Assembly: GCA_024114885.1 (NCBI GenBank)
Contig: CP099424.1
Span: forward strand, 992,001-1,056,000
Reading direction: 5' to 3'
From: Septoria linicola
Lineage: Eukaryota; Ascomycota; Dothideomycetes; Mycosphaerellales; Mycosphaerellaceae
DNA length: 64,000 nucleotides
Part shown: piece by piece, positions 18,869 through 28,381 of the stretch
Layout: each line of letters opens with the position of its first letter
How positions within the stretch are numbered: position 1 is the stretch's first letter
The notes under the pieces: model-generated
Database searches by the model: none
Seen by the model: only the letters and a program-made list of their open reading frames with translations
What the model was told of the DNA's origin: nothing
Position numbers and translations under genes: made by a program

Positions 18869-21036
18869 CTAAATGCCAGCAGCAGGAGCATAGTTCAACT
18901 GATTCCTCGCATCTTGACCGGCCGCAACGCGATCCTCCTCATCACTCGAGTCCCTCTCGCCCTTCTCGATAATCGGCGGTGGCTTCTGGATCTTCTTGCG
19001 AAGAATGTGGCGCTTGATGAAGTATGGCAGCCAAGTTTTAGTCTCGTAGGCTAAGAACTCCTTGGTCGGAACTGAGAAGACTTGGTCGATTTCCTCGAGC
19101 GTGAGTTGCTTGGTCTCGCGCACGAAAGCGAAGATCATGAACCAGGCGATCAAGTTGAGTGCGGCGTAGAACCCGAAAGCACCGGTCTGTGTCATGACTG
19201 TTCGCATACGTGGGAAGGTGAGGGAAAGGACGCCGGCTGTATCAATTGCGTTAGTGTCGCTATAACAGCAGAAACAATAATGTTGGAAACTCACCGAATG
19301 TGTTGTTGATGCACACAGCCCAAGCCATGCCTTGCTCACGCTGGATGGTAGGGAAGACCTCAGCAGAGTACTGGAAAGCGACAGGTCCTTCTCCAAGCGA
19401 GTACGCAATCGTGAAGAGATACACGAAAAGCACAACCGGTCCGATACGACTGCCGCGAGACGCATCCTCCGGCACGAGGAGAGAAAGACCGGCAGCCAGC
19501 AAGAAGATGCACATGAATGGGAAGGTTGCCAGTGTCAATGTTCGTCGTCCCTTGGTATCGATGAGGAAGAGCGTAGGGATGGTGAAGACGACTTGCACGG
19601 CACCGTAGCCAAGAGATGCGTACAAGGCCTGGGTTGCAGTGTAGCCCACCTGCTCGAAAATGGTCGAACTGTAGAAGGAGATAACTAGCGCAAAGTCAGC
19701 TTGACCACTTTGTGACTAGGACCCCAGGAGACTTACTGTTGATACCACACATCTGCTGGGCAATCATGACTGTCGAGGCACCATAGTTGGAGCGCCTGAT
19801 TCTTGGAACAGTAAAGCAGTCCCGGAGACGAGTGAAGTAGGTCGAGCCGGCGCTGAGTCGCAGCTCCTCCTCGTAGATGACATACGAGTAGTAAAAGTCG
19901 CGAGCCGCAATAATTGGGTGCGCACGCAGCTTGTTCATTGATTGGTAGGCTTCAGCCATGCGGCCTTTCTTCATCAGCCATCTTGGTGATTCTGGACAGA
20001 AGAAGATACCGGCGCCGAGAATGAATGAAGGAATGAATGCCGATCCGAGTTGCAATCTCCAGGCGATGTCGCCAGTGTCCTTGACGATAACGTTTGCGCA
20101 GAATCCCAAGAAGATACCGATGACGACCCACAGCTGCCAGAACATGACGAGAGCACCTCGAATCCTGGCTGGAGCCATCTCAGCTGAGTAGATGGGCACA
20201 GTCGCGTTCTTCGCGCCAATGCCGATGCCCATGACGAATCGTGCAGCGAAGAGTCCTTCCCAGGATTTCGCAAAACCAGATCCGATTGGTGTAGCAGTCA
20301 AGCACAGCGCGGTGATGAAGATCTCTCCTCGTCGTCCAAAGTAGTGATTGAGAGGGTCGACAATGAAAGCACCACTATCGCATGTGTCAGCAGACTGGCA
20401 GTCCATCCTCTGATTGATTGTGCTCACATTAGACCAGCAGTCAAGAAAATGATGGAGTTGATCAAGCCAACAATCCACTCATCCCGTCCCTCTCCAGCGA
20501 TGCCAAATTCCACGGGGAAGCTCAGATTGGCTCCGTTCGAACCAGTCTGATCCCAACCTTGTGTTGCTGCTCCAATGGCACACAGCGAGATCGCGTACCA
20601 CAGCATGGTAGGACCATGCCATTTGTGACCCTCCTCATACTCTAGAGCAGCCAGCTGATCTGGCTCTAGTCCATCTTGCAATCTGAAGCGAGTTGGGTCG
20701 CGTGCTACGAGAGCAGCCTGTCCGAAGAGTGTGGCATGTTGTTGCATGCCATGCGTCTCTGCAAAGAGTCGGGCATCTTCAACTACTTTTTGTGGAGATT
20801 CGCGCTGTTGGAAACAAGAGTGTTAGTGATCTTGTCGAATCTTGACGCGACTCGGCATTCTGGGCGCGTACCTTCAATGGATTTTGGACAATGTTGACGG
20901 CCACAGACCCGCGTCGGCCACCATCGGCCCCATCCTTGAATCCTGGGTCTGTGTACTTTGTAGCTTCGGTAAAAGAGGGTGGATTCTTCTCGTTGTGCTC
21001 AACGCCAGTGCTCTGTCCGAATGTTTTGTCGTCCAT
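18869..21036 (-). CDS. MFS sugar porter
   Basis: Five exons: 21036-20872, 20804-20428, 20374-19737, 19684-19295 and 19236-18869. The introns are 52-67 bases and all junctions keep phase, giving 645 residues. A cytosolic N-terminus of about 110 residues precedes 12 membrane segments. Sugar-porter signatures are present: 'GRRGE' after TM2, 'PESPRWLMKKGR' after TM6, 'DTKGRRTL' between TM8 and TM9, and a PETKG-like 'RETKQLTLEEIDQVF' after TM12. The N-terminal 'GWDQTGSNGANLSFP' resembles a fungal clade of hexose/disaccharide porters of unknown substrate. The C-terminal cytosolic tail is about 75 residues and ends in acidic/Ser residues. It shares orientation with the amylase gene downstream, so a joint role in alpha-glucan or maltose use is possible but unproven. 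Confidence 0.9.
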
Positions 21037-21826
21037 GGTGACTAAAAAGGCTGTAACTCAGCCCACAAGAAATGACAAGATGCCAACAGGTACTAAGGGT
21101 TTTGAGGCACGACTAAAGCTCTTATACGCCGCTGACCAGGCTCTGGGCGCACAGAGCTTAGACCAAATGTACTGGGATACGCCATGGGCTGCCCGCACTC
21201 CGCCAAGTTGTTGTGGGTCAAATAGTGCGGAGGACGTTCAACCGAAAAGTCTGCTGATTGCCCTGAAGGAATGCAGACAGGGTCTTGTGAACCAATTGAC
21301 AAGCTGCAAATCAGCCATTGTTGAATAGCGAGCCATGTGGTGCGTTACCAAGGCGATGATCATGATGCATACATTCTCAGCAGCTTGTCAGCTGTAAGGT
21401 CATACCGATTGTGAAGACGATTGTGAATTTCGAGATTCTTCAAACCCTAAGTTACTGTGCCCCGTGGCGAAATTGTGTCAGTGCTGTTCCTAGTCGCACC
21501 ACGCGAAGGCGCATGGCTTGATTTCACCCCCGCGCCTAGGCCAAATGCAGGATACCGGTCAGACGACAGCATGCAGAAGAAGCTGGGCCGATTGCCGCAT
21601 GCAACTTCACGATGGCAAGCTGCGTGAAACGTACTGTGGAGCACTTCCGATGACGGTTCGCATGGGTCGTTTTCCTCACCGGGACCGAGTCTGAGAGAAG
21701 ACATGAGCCGATCTTGCTCCCTTTCTGTCGAAGGATGCAGCTGAGTTGTACAGCCTTGGCGTTCAGTGTGAGGATTCTCAAAGACTATACGGAAACCCTC
21801 GTCCGGCTAGCTGAACGAGGGCACCC
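21037..21826. other. Sugar-porter upstream region and nitrilase 3' flank
   Basis: About 790 bases without a supported gene, bounded by the porter ATG and the nitrilase stop (both minus strand). Short open frames occur on both strands without motifs. The promoter of the porter should lie in the part nearest 21037. Confidence 0.4.
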
Positions 21827-23242
21827 TCATAGTTTGGTCTCCTTGCTGTGTCTATACTCGTAGTGCTGGATTCCATCAGCGTTAGTTATCGAAGGGGCAT
21901 ACCGTCCAATACATACCCAGTCTGATCGTGCCAGATCAGCTAGTGCAGCAAATCGTGTCAGCCTTGTTAGAGGGAGTTGTTTATCACGTGTCACTCACCT
22001 CGTACTTGATAGTTTTCTTCTGCATCCTCGAGAATTTGCCTAGCAGCAAGCGGTTGACTGTTAGCAGCGTACCAGATACGGCCCCACGCCACCATGCAGC
22101 CATCTGATCACAAACACGGCAGCGTTGATGCGACCTCCGCGGTGTGAAAGGCATTCAGCGAATAGAGGACAGGCTTATGGTATTTGCTTACATGTCAATG
22201 TCCGTCACTGCCATGCCCTCAGCGCAGCTTCCAAGCCTGGTCAGTGCGCCAGCATATGGAATGCAAACTTGTGACAGGCCAGCATATCCTTTACCTGGAG
22301 GACCACCAGCGTTGGCAAAAACTATCGCTACTCAACGTCAGCTCTCGTTCTCAGCCTTTGTGAACAATTGTCTGTGTGCGTCGGAACGGGTGCTCGTGCT
22401 CTCCAGTATGTGATACACATGACGATATCCAGCGCGTCTAGCATTGTGCCAGCTGCATGGTTGCCCGTCTAGCATCACCATCGCAAGAGCCCGGCTGTGT
22501 ACAGACGAGAACAACGTTTCGCGGGGCTACCACACGTACCACAAGTGTTCTCGAAGCAGCGAGCAGTCAACATAGAGTCGAGGAAGAGGGCTTCCGAGAC
22601 AGGATTGATGGCAAGTCCAGCCTTGGAGCAGTCACTCAGTGTCCAGAATGTGGGAATAATGAATAGCTTCGCGCCCTTCGCGATCATCTCTCGAAATGCT
22701 TCGGGAAAGGCCAGGTCCCAGCATATAAGTATTCCTACCTTTCCGAGAGGAGTGTCGAAGACAGGATGCTCATCCATCGAGCTGCTGGTCAAGTGCAATC
22801 TTTCAATATCGCCCCAGAGATTCTTCTTCTGGTATCGTCCCGCTATCTCGCCTGTATTAGTAATGAAGTATGCCACGTTCAGTAGTCGCTCGTCCTTGGA
22901 CCCGGCATCGTGGAGCTCGACGATTGTTCCTGGAACAATGTTGATATCGCACTCTTTGGCAAGGGCGATATAGCCATCGAGATAGCACTTCCAATGGGAG
23001 CAGGCTTCTTTATACTTCTCGTCGTGAGGCAGCCAGTTGAGTAAGTGATACTCAGGTAGCACGGCGAGCTTTGCATGCTGCTTTGCTGCCGCGCGGATGA
23101 AGTCGCAAGCTACTTTGAAGTTCCTCTCCATGGCCATTGGCTGGAAAGGCTCAGCTCATGTCGAGATGAATGGTGTGAGCACCGGAGGGAGGCAAACCTT
23201 TGGCCACATCTGAATTACCGCAACCCTATGTACTGGCGCCAT
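21827..23242 (-). CDS. Carbon-nitrogen hydrolase (nitrilase superfamily), six exons
   Basis: Exons 23242-23198, 23140-22540, 22327-22192, 22039-21999, 21939-21917 and 21865-21827 join in phase to 294 residues. The start MAPVHRVAVIQM is the usual first strand. The Glu-Lys-Cys triad sits in 'VLPEYHL' (Glu about 45), 'YQKKNLW' (Lys about 120) and 'ILICWDLAFPEAF' (Cys about 155). Splicing out the 212-base second intron restores 'FENTCAIVFANAGGPP', a hallmark of the family. The last small exons give 'QILEDAEENYQVR', 'ADLARSDW' and 'HYEYRHSKETKL'. Members hydrolyse nitriles or amides (for example N-carbamoyl compounds), and the substrate here is unknown. The largest single open frame ends early inside intron 2 and would wrongly suggest truncation. 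Divergent from eIF3l. Confidence 0.85.
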
Positions 23243-23648
23243 GTTGGGATCTCGTGCTGGCGTCTTGGAGACATGATGAGAAAGAGTGGCAGACTACGAA
23301 CGTGAGATTGAGACGCCTACCGAGCGAGTGGAACGGAGTAGAAGGTGCTGGGGACTGATCGGAGTTGAGTGCGGTGTCGCTTCTGGTGTATATACTATGA
23401 GTAAACAATCCGATCGCCGTATCTATGAAGAACAGAATCGACCGACAACTTTTGACCAGCAGACTGTGCAGGCGAGAGAGTTGTGTCGTTGCTTCTGTTC
23501 AACTCCGCCGGCAAGAGCTCGCCTTGCTCTTTCCCGCCAAGTTTTCGTAAGGCCACCGAAATTTGTGCCTTATCTCGTTCGTGGGGCAGTCGCGAAATTG
23601 TTGAAGTGGCAGCAGTGAGGATTGTGATTTTGCATCACCACCACAATC
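23243..23648. promoter_or_regulatory. Bidirectional promoter region, nitrilase and eIF3l
   Basis: These 406 bases lie between divergent ATGs. There is a TATA-like 'TATATAC' near 23390. No other element stands out. Confidence 0.4.
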
Positions 23649-25156
23649 ATGAGCGTACGACAAGCACCGTCCTACCAGCAGGGCGCGCCGACACGGCAGG
23701 TGGACGACGACTCGGACGTCGAGGAGGAGTCGCTGGCCAACGACTTCCGCGAGCAGGCCGGATACGACAACGAGGGATATGGCTTGGAGCAGGAGCAGGT
23801 CGACTCGTTTGGCGGAGGCGGACAGGACTTGCAGGCGCAACTGCAGGCAGCGGCGACTCCGCTCGAATACGGCGCATCGACGGAACTGAAGATCCAGAGC
23901 TACGACAGCTACTGCAATCTGTTCCATTTCATCCTGAACAGCGAAGGACCTGTGGATATTGAGGTGCCATCGGTAAGAGTGGCCACATGCGAAAATGCGC
24001 CATTCGACGAATAGTATGCTGATGAGATGGGCAGTATTTCTGGGCATGGGACGTGATCGACGAATTCATCTACCAGTTCAACTCGTTCTGCTCCACCCGC
24101 CAGCGTGTGGCTCTCCAGCAGAATAACGAGGAAGAAATCGCCATCCTGCGCGAAAACCCAAACACCTGGGGCTGCTACTCGGTTCTCAACGTCCTCTACT
24201 CGCTCATTCAGCGATCACAAATCAGCGAGCAGCTAGCAGCACGAAAACGCGGCGAGGATGCTGCTCTGTACGCCGGCGAATATGGCAACAGGCCGCTGTA
24301 CCAGATGCTGGGATACTTCTCCATCATTGGACTGCTCCGCGTGCACTGCTTGCTCGGTGACTTCAGTTTGGCCCTCAAGACGCTCGACGACATCGAACTT
24401 AACAAGAAGGCAATGTTCGCTCGTGTCATGGCTGCCAACTTCACCACATACTACTACATTGGCTTCTCTTACATGATGATGCACCGATACGCCGATGCCC
24501 TGCGTGCCTTCAACCACATTCTCATCTACGTCTCAAGGACGAAGAACTTCCAGAAGGGTGCCCAGTACGACAGCATCAGCAAGAAGAACGACCAGATGTA
24601 CGCTCTTGTCGCCATCTGTGTGGCATTCCACCCTACCAGGCTGGACGACACCATCCACACCGCACTGCGCGAGAAGTACGGCGAGCAATTGACTCGCATG
24701 CAGCGCGGCGGTCCAGAGGCGCTCCCAATCTTCGAGGAGCTCTTCCGCAGCGCATGTCCTAAATTCATCTCGCCTACACCCCCCGACTTCGAGAACCCAC
24801 ACCTCAATGTTGACCCTGTGGAGCACCACCTTGCCATCTTCATGGAGGAGGTCAAGAACAACATTTACACACCTACCGTGCGCAGCTACCTCAAACTGTA
24901 CACAACTATGGACCTCACTAAGCTCGCCGGTTTCCTCGAGGTTGATGCAGACACGCTCCGCAGCTGGCTCTTGGTGAACAAGCAGCGTAGCAGACAGGTG
25001 AGGCACACAGGAGATGGCGGTCTGCTCGAGGGCGACATTGTCAACACCAGCGACCTCGACTACGCCATGGAAGGAGACATCATCCACGTCAGCGAAGCAA
25101 AGGTTGGCCGGAAATTGGTCGACTGGTATCTCCGGAATTTGGCTAGGACATACTAG
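23649..25156 (+). CDS. EIF3L: Eukaryotic translation initiation factor 3 subunit L
   Basis: Two exons, 23649-23972 and 24035-25156, with a 62-base intron, giving 481 residues. The N-terminus is disordered and acidic (DDDSDVEEESLANDF). The body is strongly typical of eIF3l: 'YFWAWDVIDEFIYQFNSF', 'NTWGCYSVLNVLYSLIQRS', 'RPLYQMLGYFSIIGLLRVH', and the PCI-type C-terminal half with 'IYTPTVRSYLKLYTTM'. The subunit is part of the eIF3 complex in the cytosol, which assembles the 43S pre-initiation complex. It is present in most filamentous fungi and absent from S. cerevisiae. The ATG lies in a good context just after an ACC/CACAATC leader. Confidence 0.95.
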
Positions 25157-25553
25157 AGGGGCGGTGAAAGGCACATGAGTAGAGCAATGCTGCAAATAGA
25201 AGCGGCGTTTACGGTGTATGAGCTGGACTAGACGACAGCCACGAAGGATATGGGGTATGCATAGCAAGGCGTCCCGGCACGAATGAGCCCAAGATGCCCT
25301 TGCTCAGCCACGGCCACTCAAAGAGTAGGCTATTTAAAGCGATTGAACTCAAAAGAACTTCCCACCTTGTTCATACACCTGCGCCCCGCATACGTAGCCT
25401 TGCGCGCAGCTGACCAGCGGCCACAACGCATCAATTGTCGCAGGTCCGATGCAGATGTTGACTTCGTGATCCGCGGACAATTTCAAACCAACACTCAACC
25501 GCCAAACCTGCTATCAACCCCTCAAGCGCCAAACCTGCACTCACCTCCTCACC
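25157..25553. other. Convergent 3' intergenic region
   Basis: Located between eIF3l and the small minus-strand frame at 25554-26051. It contains a short direct repeat of 'CTCACCTC' near 25540-25560 and no gene. Confidence 0.4.
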
Positions 25554-26051
25554 TCACCTCACCCGCCCGCGCCGAAACCTCTCCCGCACCCTGCTCACCT
25601 GTCGACTAATCACACACTGCCCTCTCAGCTCCGCCGCACGCCGAGCCCGCTCAGCTTCTTGGTTCATCCGCTCCTCAAAAGCTTGCATGCGCACGATGCC
25701 TTCTTCGATGCGGTACTCACAGCTTGGGCAGCTAGGACGCTCGTGGATGTATGCGTCTGTGAAGCTGTAGTCGAGGTCGAACATTTCGGTCGGTGTTAGG
25801 GTGGTATGTGAGAAGGGGCTGGAGGAGGAGAGGGGAGATGGGGAGGGGAATGAGGAGTGCATGTGGAGGGAGGGAGTTGTGGATGTGGAGCAAGTGGTGG
25901 TAGTAGAGCTGTGCTGAGATGTAATGAATGTGAGCAAGACGCCTGCGTCTTTGTGAGATGAAAGGAATGAATGTTTGCTGCTGTGATGATTTGAGAAATG
26001 TCGAGAGTAGGTCTGCCTGGCATACGCGTTCGTTTTGCCAGAGAAGGTCAT
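25554..26051 (-). CDS. Small Ser/His-rich protein, hypothetical
   Basis: Single-exon frame of 165 residues with an ATG start. The first 90 residues are Ser/Thr/His/Pro-rich and look disordered. The C-terminal 75 residues are a charged helix-forming stretch with a CPSC pair ('ERPSCPSCEYRIEEG') followed by an Arg/Glu/Ala-rich helix. No family is recognised. A CxxC pair with a long basic helix could bind a metal or nucleic acid, but this is speculation. The frame could be spurious in its N-terminal half, and I trust the C-terminal half more. Confidence 0.4.
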   Translation of the reverse strand: MTFSGKTNAYARQTYSRHFSNHHSSKHSFLSSHKDAGVLLTFITSQHSSTTTTCSTSTTPSLHMHSSFPSPSPLSSSSPFSHTTLTPTEMFDLDYSFTDAYIHERPSCPSCEYRIEEGIVRMQAFEERMNQEAERARRAAELRGQCVISRQVSRVRERFRRGRVR

Positions 26052-26492
26052 TGTTGTGCCTATTCACTATTTGCTCGACTCCAATCACGCTGAAGTGTCG
26101 TGCTTGGCGCAGTGTGCAGCACAATGGCGTTGTCTGCAGCTGCTCGGGCTCTGATTTTCAGCACAATGTACATTGTACTGTCGTCCGGCAATGGAAATTG
26201 GCCGAGCTCGTTTTGATGGAACCCGATGACTTCTGGAGAGCACATTGGTCGATGACACTATTTATCGTGATCTTGTTCGTCAAAGCAGTGAATGTCTCAC
26301 TCCAGTAGAAACAGTGTAGCCACTGCGGGAGCCAAGACCTTGCAATGCTCAACTTGAAGAGATGTGATGCCCAGCTGTGGTTTGTTCCAGAGACATCAGG
26401 TTTGCAAGCATAGCCATGTCTCTTCACTGACTCCTCTACTTCGGCGGACAGAGCTCCTTTCAGTCAAGCGCCCGAGAGAGCACTTGTCGCTA
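26052..26492. other. Intergenic region, no gene seen
   Basis: About 440 bases between the small hypothetical gene and the stop of the cyclin gene. No supported coding sequence or RNA gene is present. Confidence 0.4.
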
Positions 26493-27468
26493 TCACGATC
26501 CCGCTTCCAGGACTTGAGCTCGCTCGATCTCAGCTCGGAGATCCTCAACAGAAAGCGGAACACCTCTTCTCGCCCAGATCTGCTTCTCAGCCGTAGCAAA
26601 CCCGTCCAAACTTCGGAAGGCGACAACAAGGAAGCCAAGCTCTTCGCGATCGACATCAAAAACTTCCCACCACTCCACTTCTGGTAGTTTCACGTTGGTC
26701 TCACGCGCTGCGAGGTAAATGGCCGCAGTGGCGAGCGCAGACGGCTGATGAGTCAGATAAAGAAGTTGAGGGCTCAACAGCGCACTGTTCAAATGAGCAA
26801 AGGCAGCTTTCACCACTGTTTTGCCCGCGCCAGACTGGAATGCGTCTAGGGTCTGCAAATAGTTGATACACAGACTATGCGGCAAGGCCACGTGCGTCTG
26901 GAACCCAAGGACACGCAGGATGTGCGTCTCAATCTCGTACAGAGATTGTCTTTGCGCTTCATATCGTCCTTCAGAGAGATGCCACGAGGCCGCGAGCTTG
27001 CTTTTCGCGTCTACTGCCGCTAATTGACCGGGTTGTAAGCTTGAGAGATACTCGAATGACGTGAGGACCTGTCTCGCGCTCATAGGGTGTGCTAAAGGTT
27101 TTGCTGTGAGGTACAGTGCTGCCGCTGCCACATCCTGTGTCATGGTTAGCCAGCGTTCTACTCCGAACATTTTCAGGGTGGATTTTGGCGGTCCGAAAAC
27201 AGACCTTTGAGTCATGCTCAAGGAGGCTCCCGCCATCAGGCCCCGTCCAAAAGCGCTGCAGTATGACAATGCATTGCGCAATGATTTCCTGTGGAAGACG
27301 GAGAAGGATCCCTGCCGCTTGCACTAGTCGTGAGGTTTCGAACCGAATTGAGTCTTCGAGGTCTCTCGGCACACCATCCAGTTGGCTTGCTGACGTTTCA
27401 AGCTGCTGTGATGTGGCTAGTGGATTCAAAAGGTGAGATAGCTCCGAGATTGAAGGCATTGGCGCCAT
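26493..27468 (-). CDS. Cyclin L-like protein
   Basis: Two exons, 27468-27205 and 27134-26493, with a 70-base intron that begins GTCTGT, giving 301 residues. The first ATG is MAPMPSISEL. The cyclin box begins with 'ETSRLVQAAGILLRLPQEII', the cyclin L signature, and continues after the join with 'DVAAAALYLTAKPL'. The second cyclin fold carries 'ILRVLGFQTHV' and 'ALATAAIYLAARE'. Cyclin L partners CDK11-type kinases and works in transcription-coupled pre-mRNA splicing in the nucleus. A CDK11-like kinase is encoded at 60.5-62 kb. Animal cyclin L ends in an RS domain, but this protein stops soon after the second fold. The intron boundary falls inside the first fold and is supported by phase and motif continuity. 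Confidence 0.8.
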
Positions 27469-28381
27469 ATCGCTGCTAGCGTGGGGGGCCGACAAGACGC
27501 GTATGGTTATCGACTCCTCAATATTAAAGACGCTCAGCGATAGTGAGTGCACTATGACCCGGACAATAGATATTCATAGACGTGAGGTTGCTAGAACTTT
27601 GGAACGCTTTTGGCGCGCGTTCTTGACTTGGCAAGCGAGGGTGGCGCTCGAGCAAAGATCCGGAATCTATGTCAGGAAGTGGATCGCTTCGAATGGATGT
27701 AGGCGCTCGAAACACAATGGAAAGCACGTTCGTGTAGTGTGATTCGTGGGTTCTGGTGATGTTTGAGAAGAATAGGCGCCTTCCTTGTCTTTCGTGCCAA
27801 GGAGAAAAGTGGAGCTCTGCAGATCGCCTCTGCTAGGGGCTTCTTCCGACCTCAACTTCGTCTCAGCGACGACATCAACTGAAACCTAGCATGTTTCGAC
27901 CTCATCGCAGACCACGAAGACCTCCAGTCTATCGAGATGAGCAGGGACACTCTCCGCACGCGCTTAGCGGTGCTATGCATGCAGCCGACGGACATCATTT
28001 GCTCAATGAGGACGTGGGATCACGCACAATGTGGCAGTGGATGTCTTGGGATCGTGATGGCCCCAGTTGTCACCGAAACCGCCATCTTTAGCCTGCATCG
28101 AAGTGTCTAGGAAGCTAACGCTCGCGAAGTCCCAGTCTCGGACGATAAATGCGCAGGGTGGTATAAGAGCCTCACGCCTGCGCAGTTCACCTGTCCAGCA
28201 TCAGTACGTTCATCCTAGCTTCTTCTTTCTTCGTCGTTATTCCTATCAGCACGTTCGTTCTGCTCTGTGAGCACTGCTTTGCCTTCTTTCAGGTCTCGAC
28301 GACCATCTTTCACTCTCTGGGTCAGGTCACCCAAAACCTTGCACGAACTCTCTTCGCAGCGTTCGAAAAAAGCTCTTCAGC
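27469..28381. promoter_or_regulatory. Shared upstream region, cyclin L-like gene and surface-protein gene
   Basis: A 913-base divergent intergenic region. The half near 28381 looks like the promoter and leader of the surface-protein gene: a TATA-like box at 28162, then CT-rich leader sequence with several CTTTC/TTCTTC runs. No gene is called here. Confidence 0.45.
28162..28167 (+). promoter_or_regulatory. TATA-like box of the surface-protein gene
   Basis: TATAAG, 220 bases before the ATG at 28382, followed by a pyrimidine-rich stretch typical of highly expressed fungal promoters. Confidence 0.4.

Noticed and set aside
21447..21781. Overlapping minus-strand frames in the sugar-porter upstream gap
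   Set aside because: They are short, have no motifs and lie between two defined genes.
24533..25267. Minus-strand frame of 244 residues over eIF3l
   Set aside because: It lies opposite the well-supported eIF3l exon 2 and has no recognisable motif.
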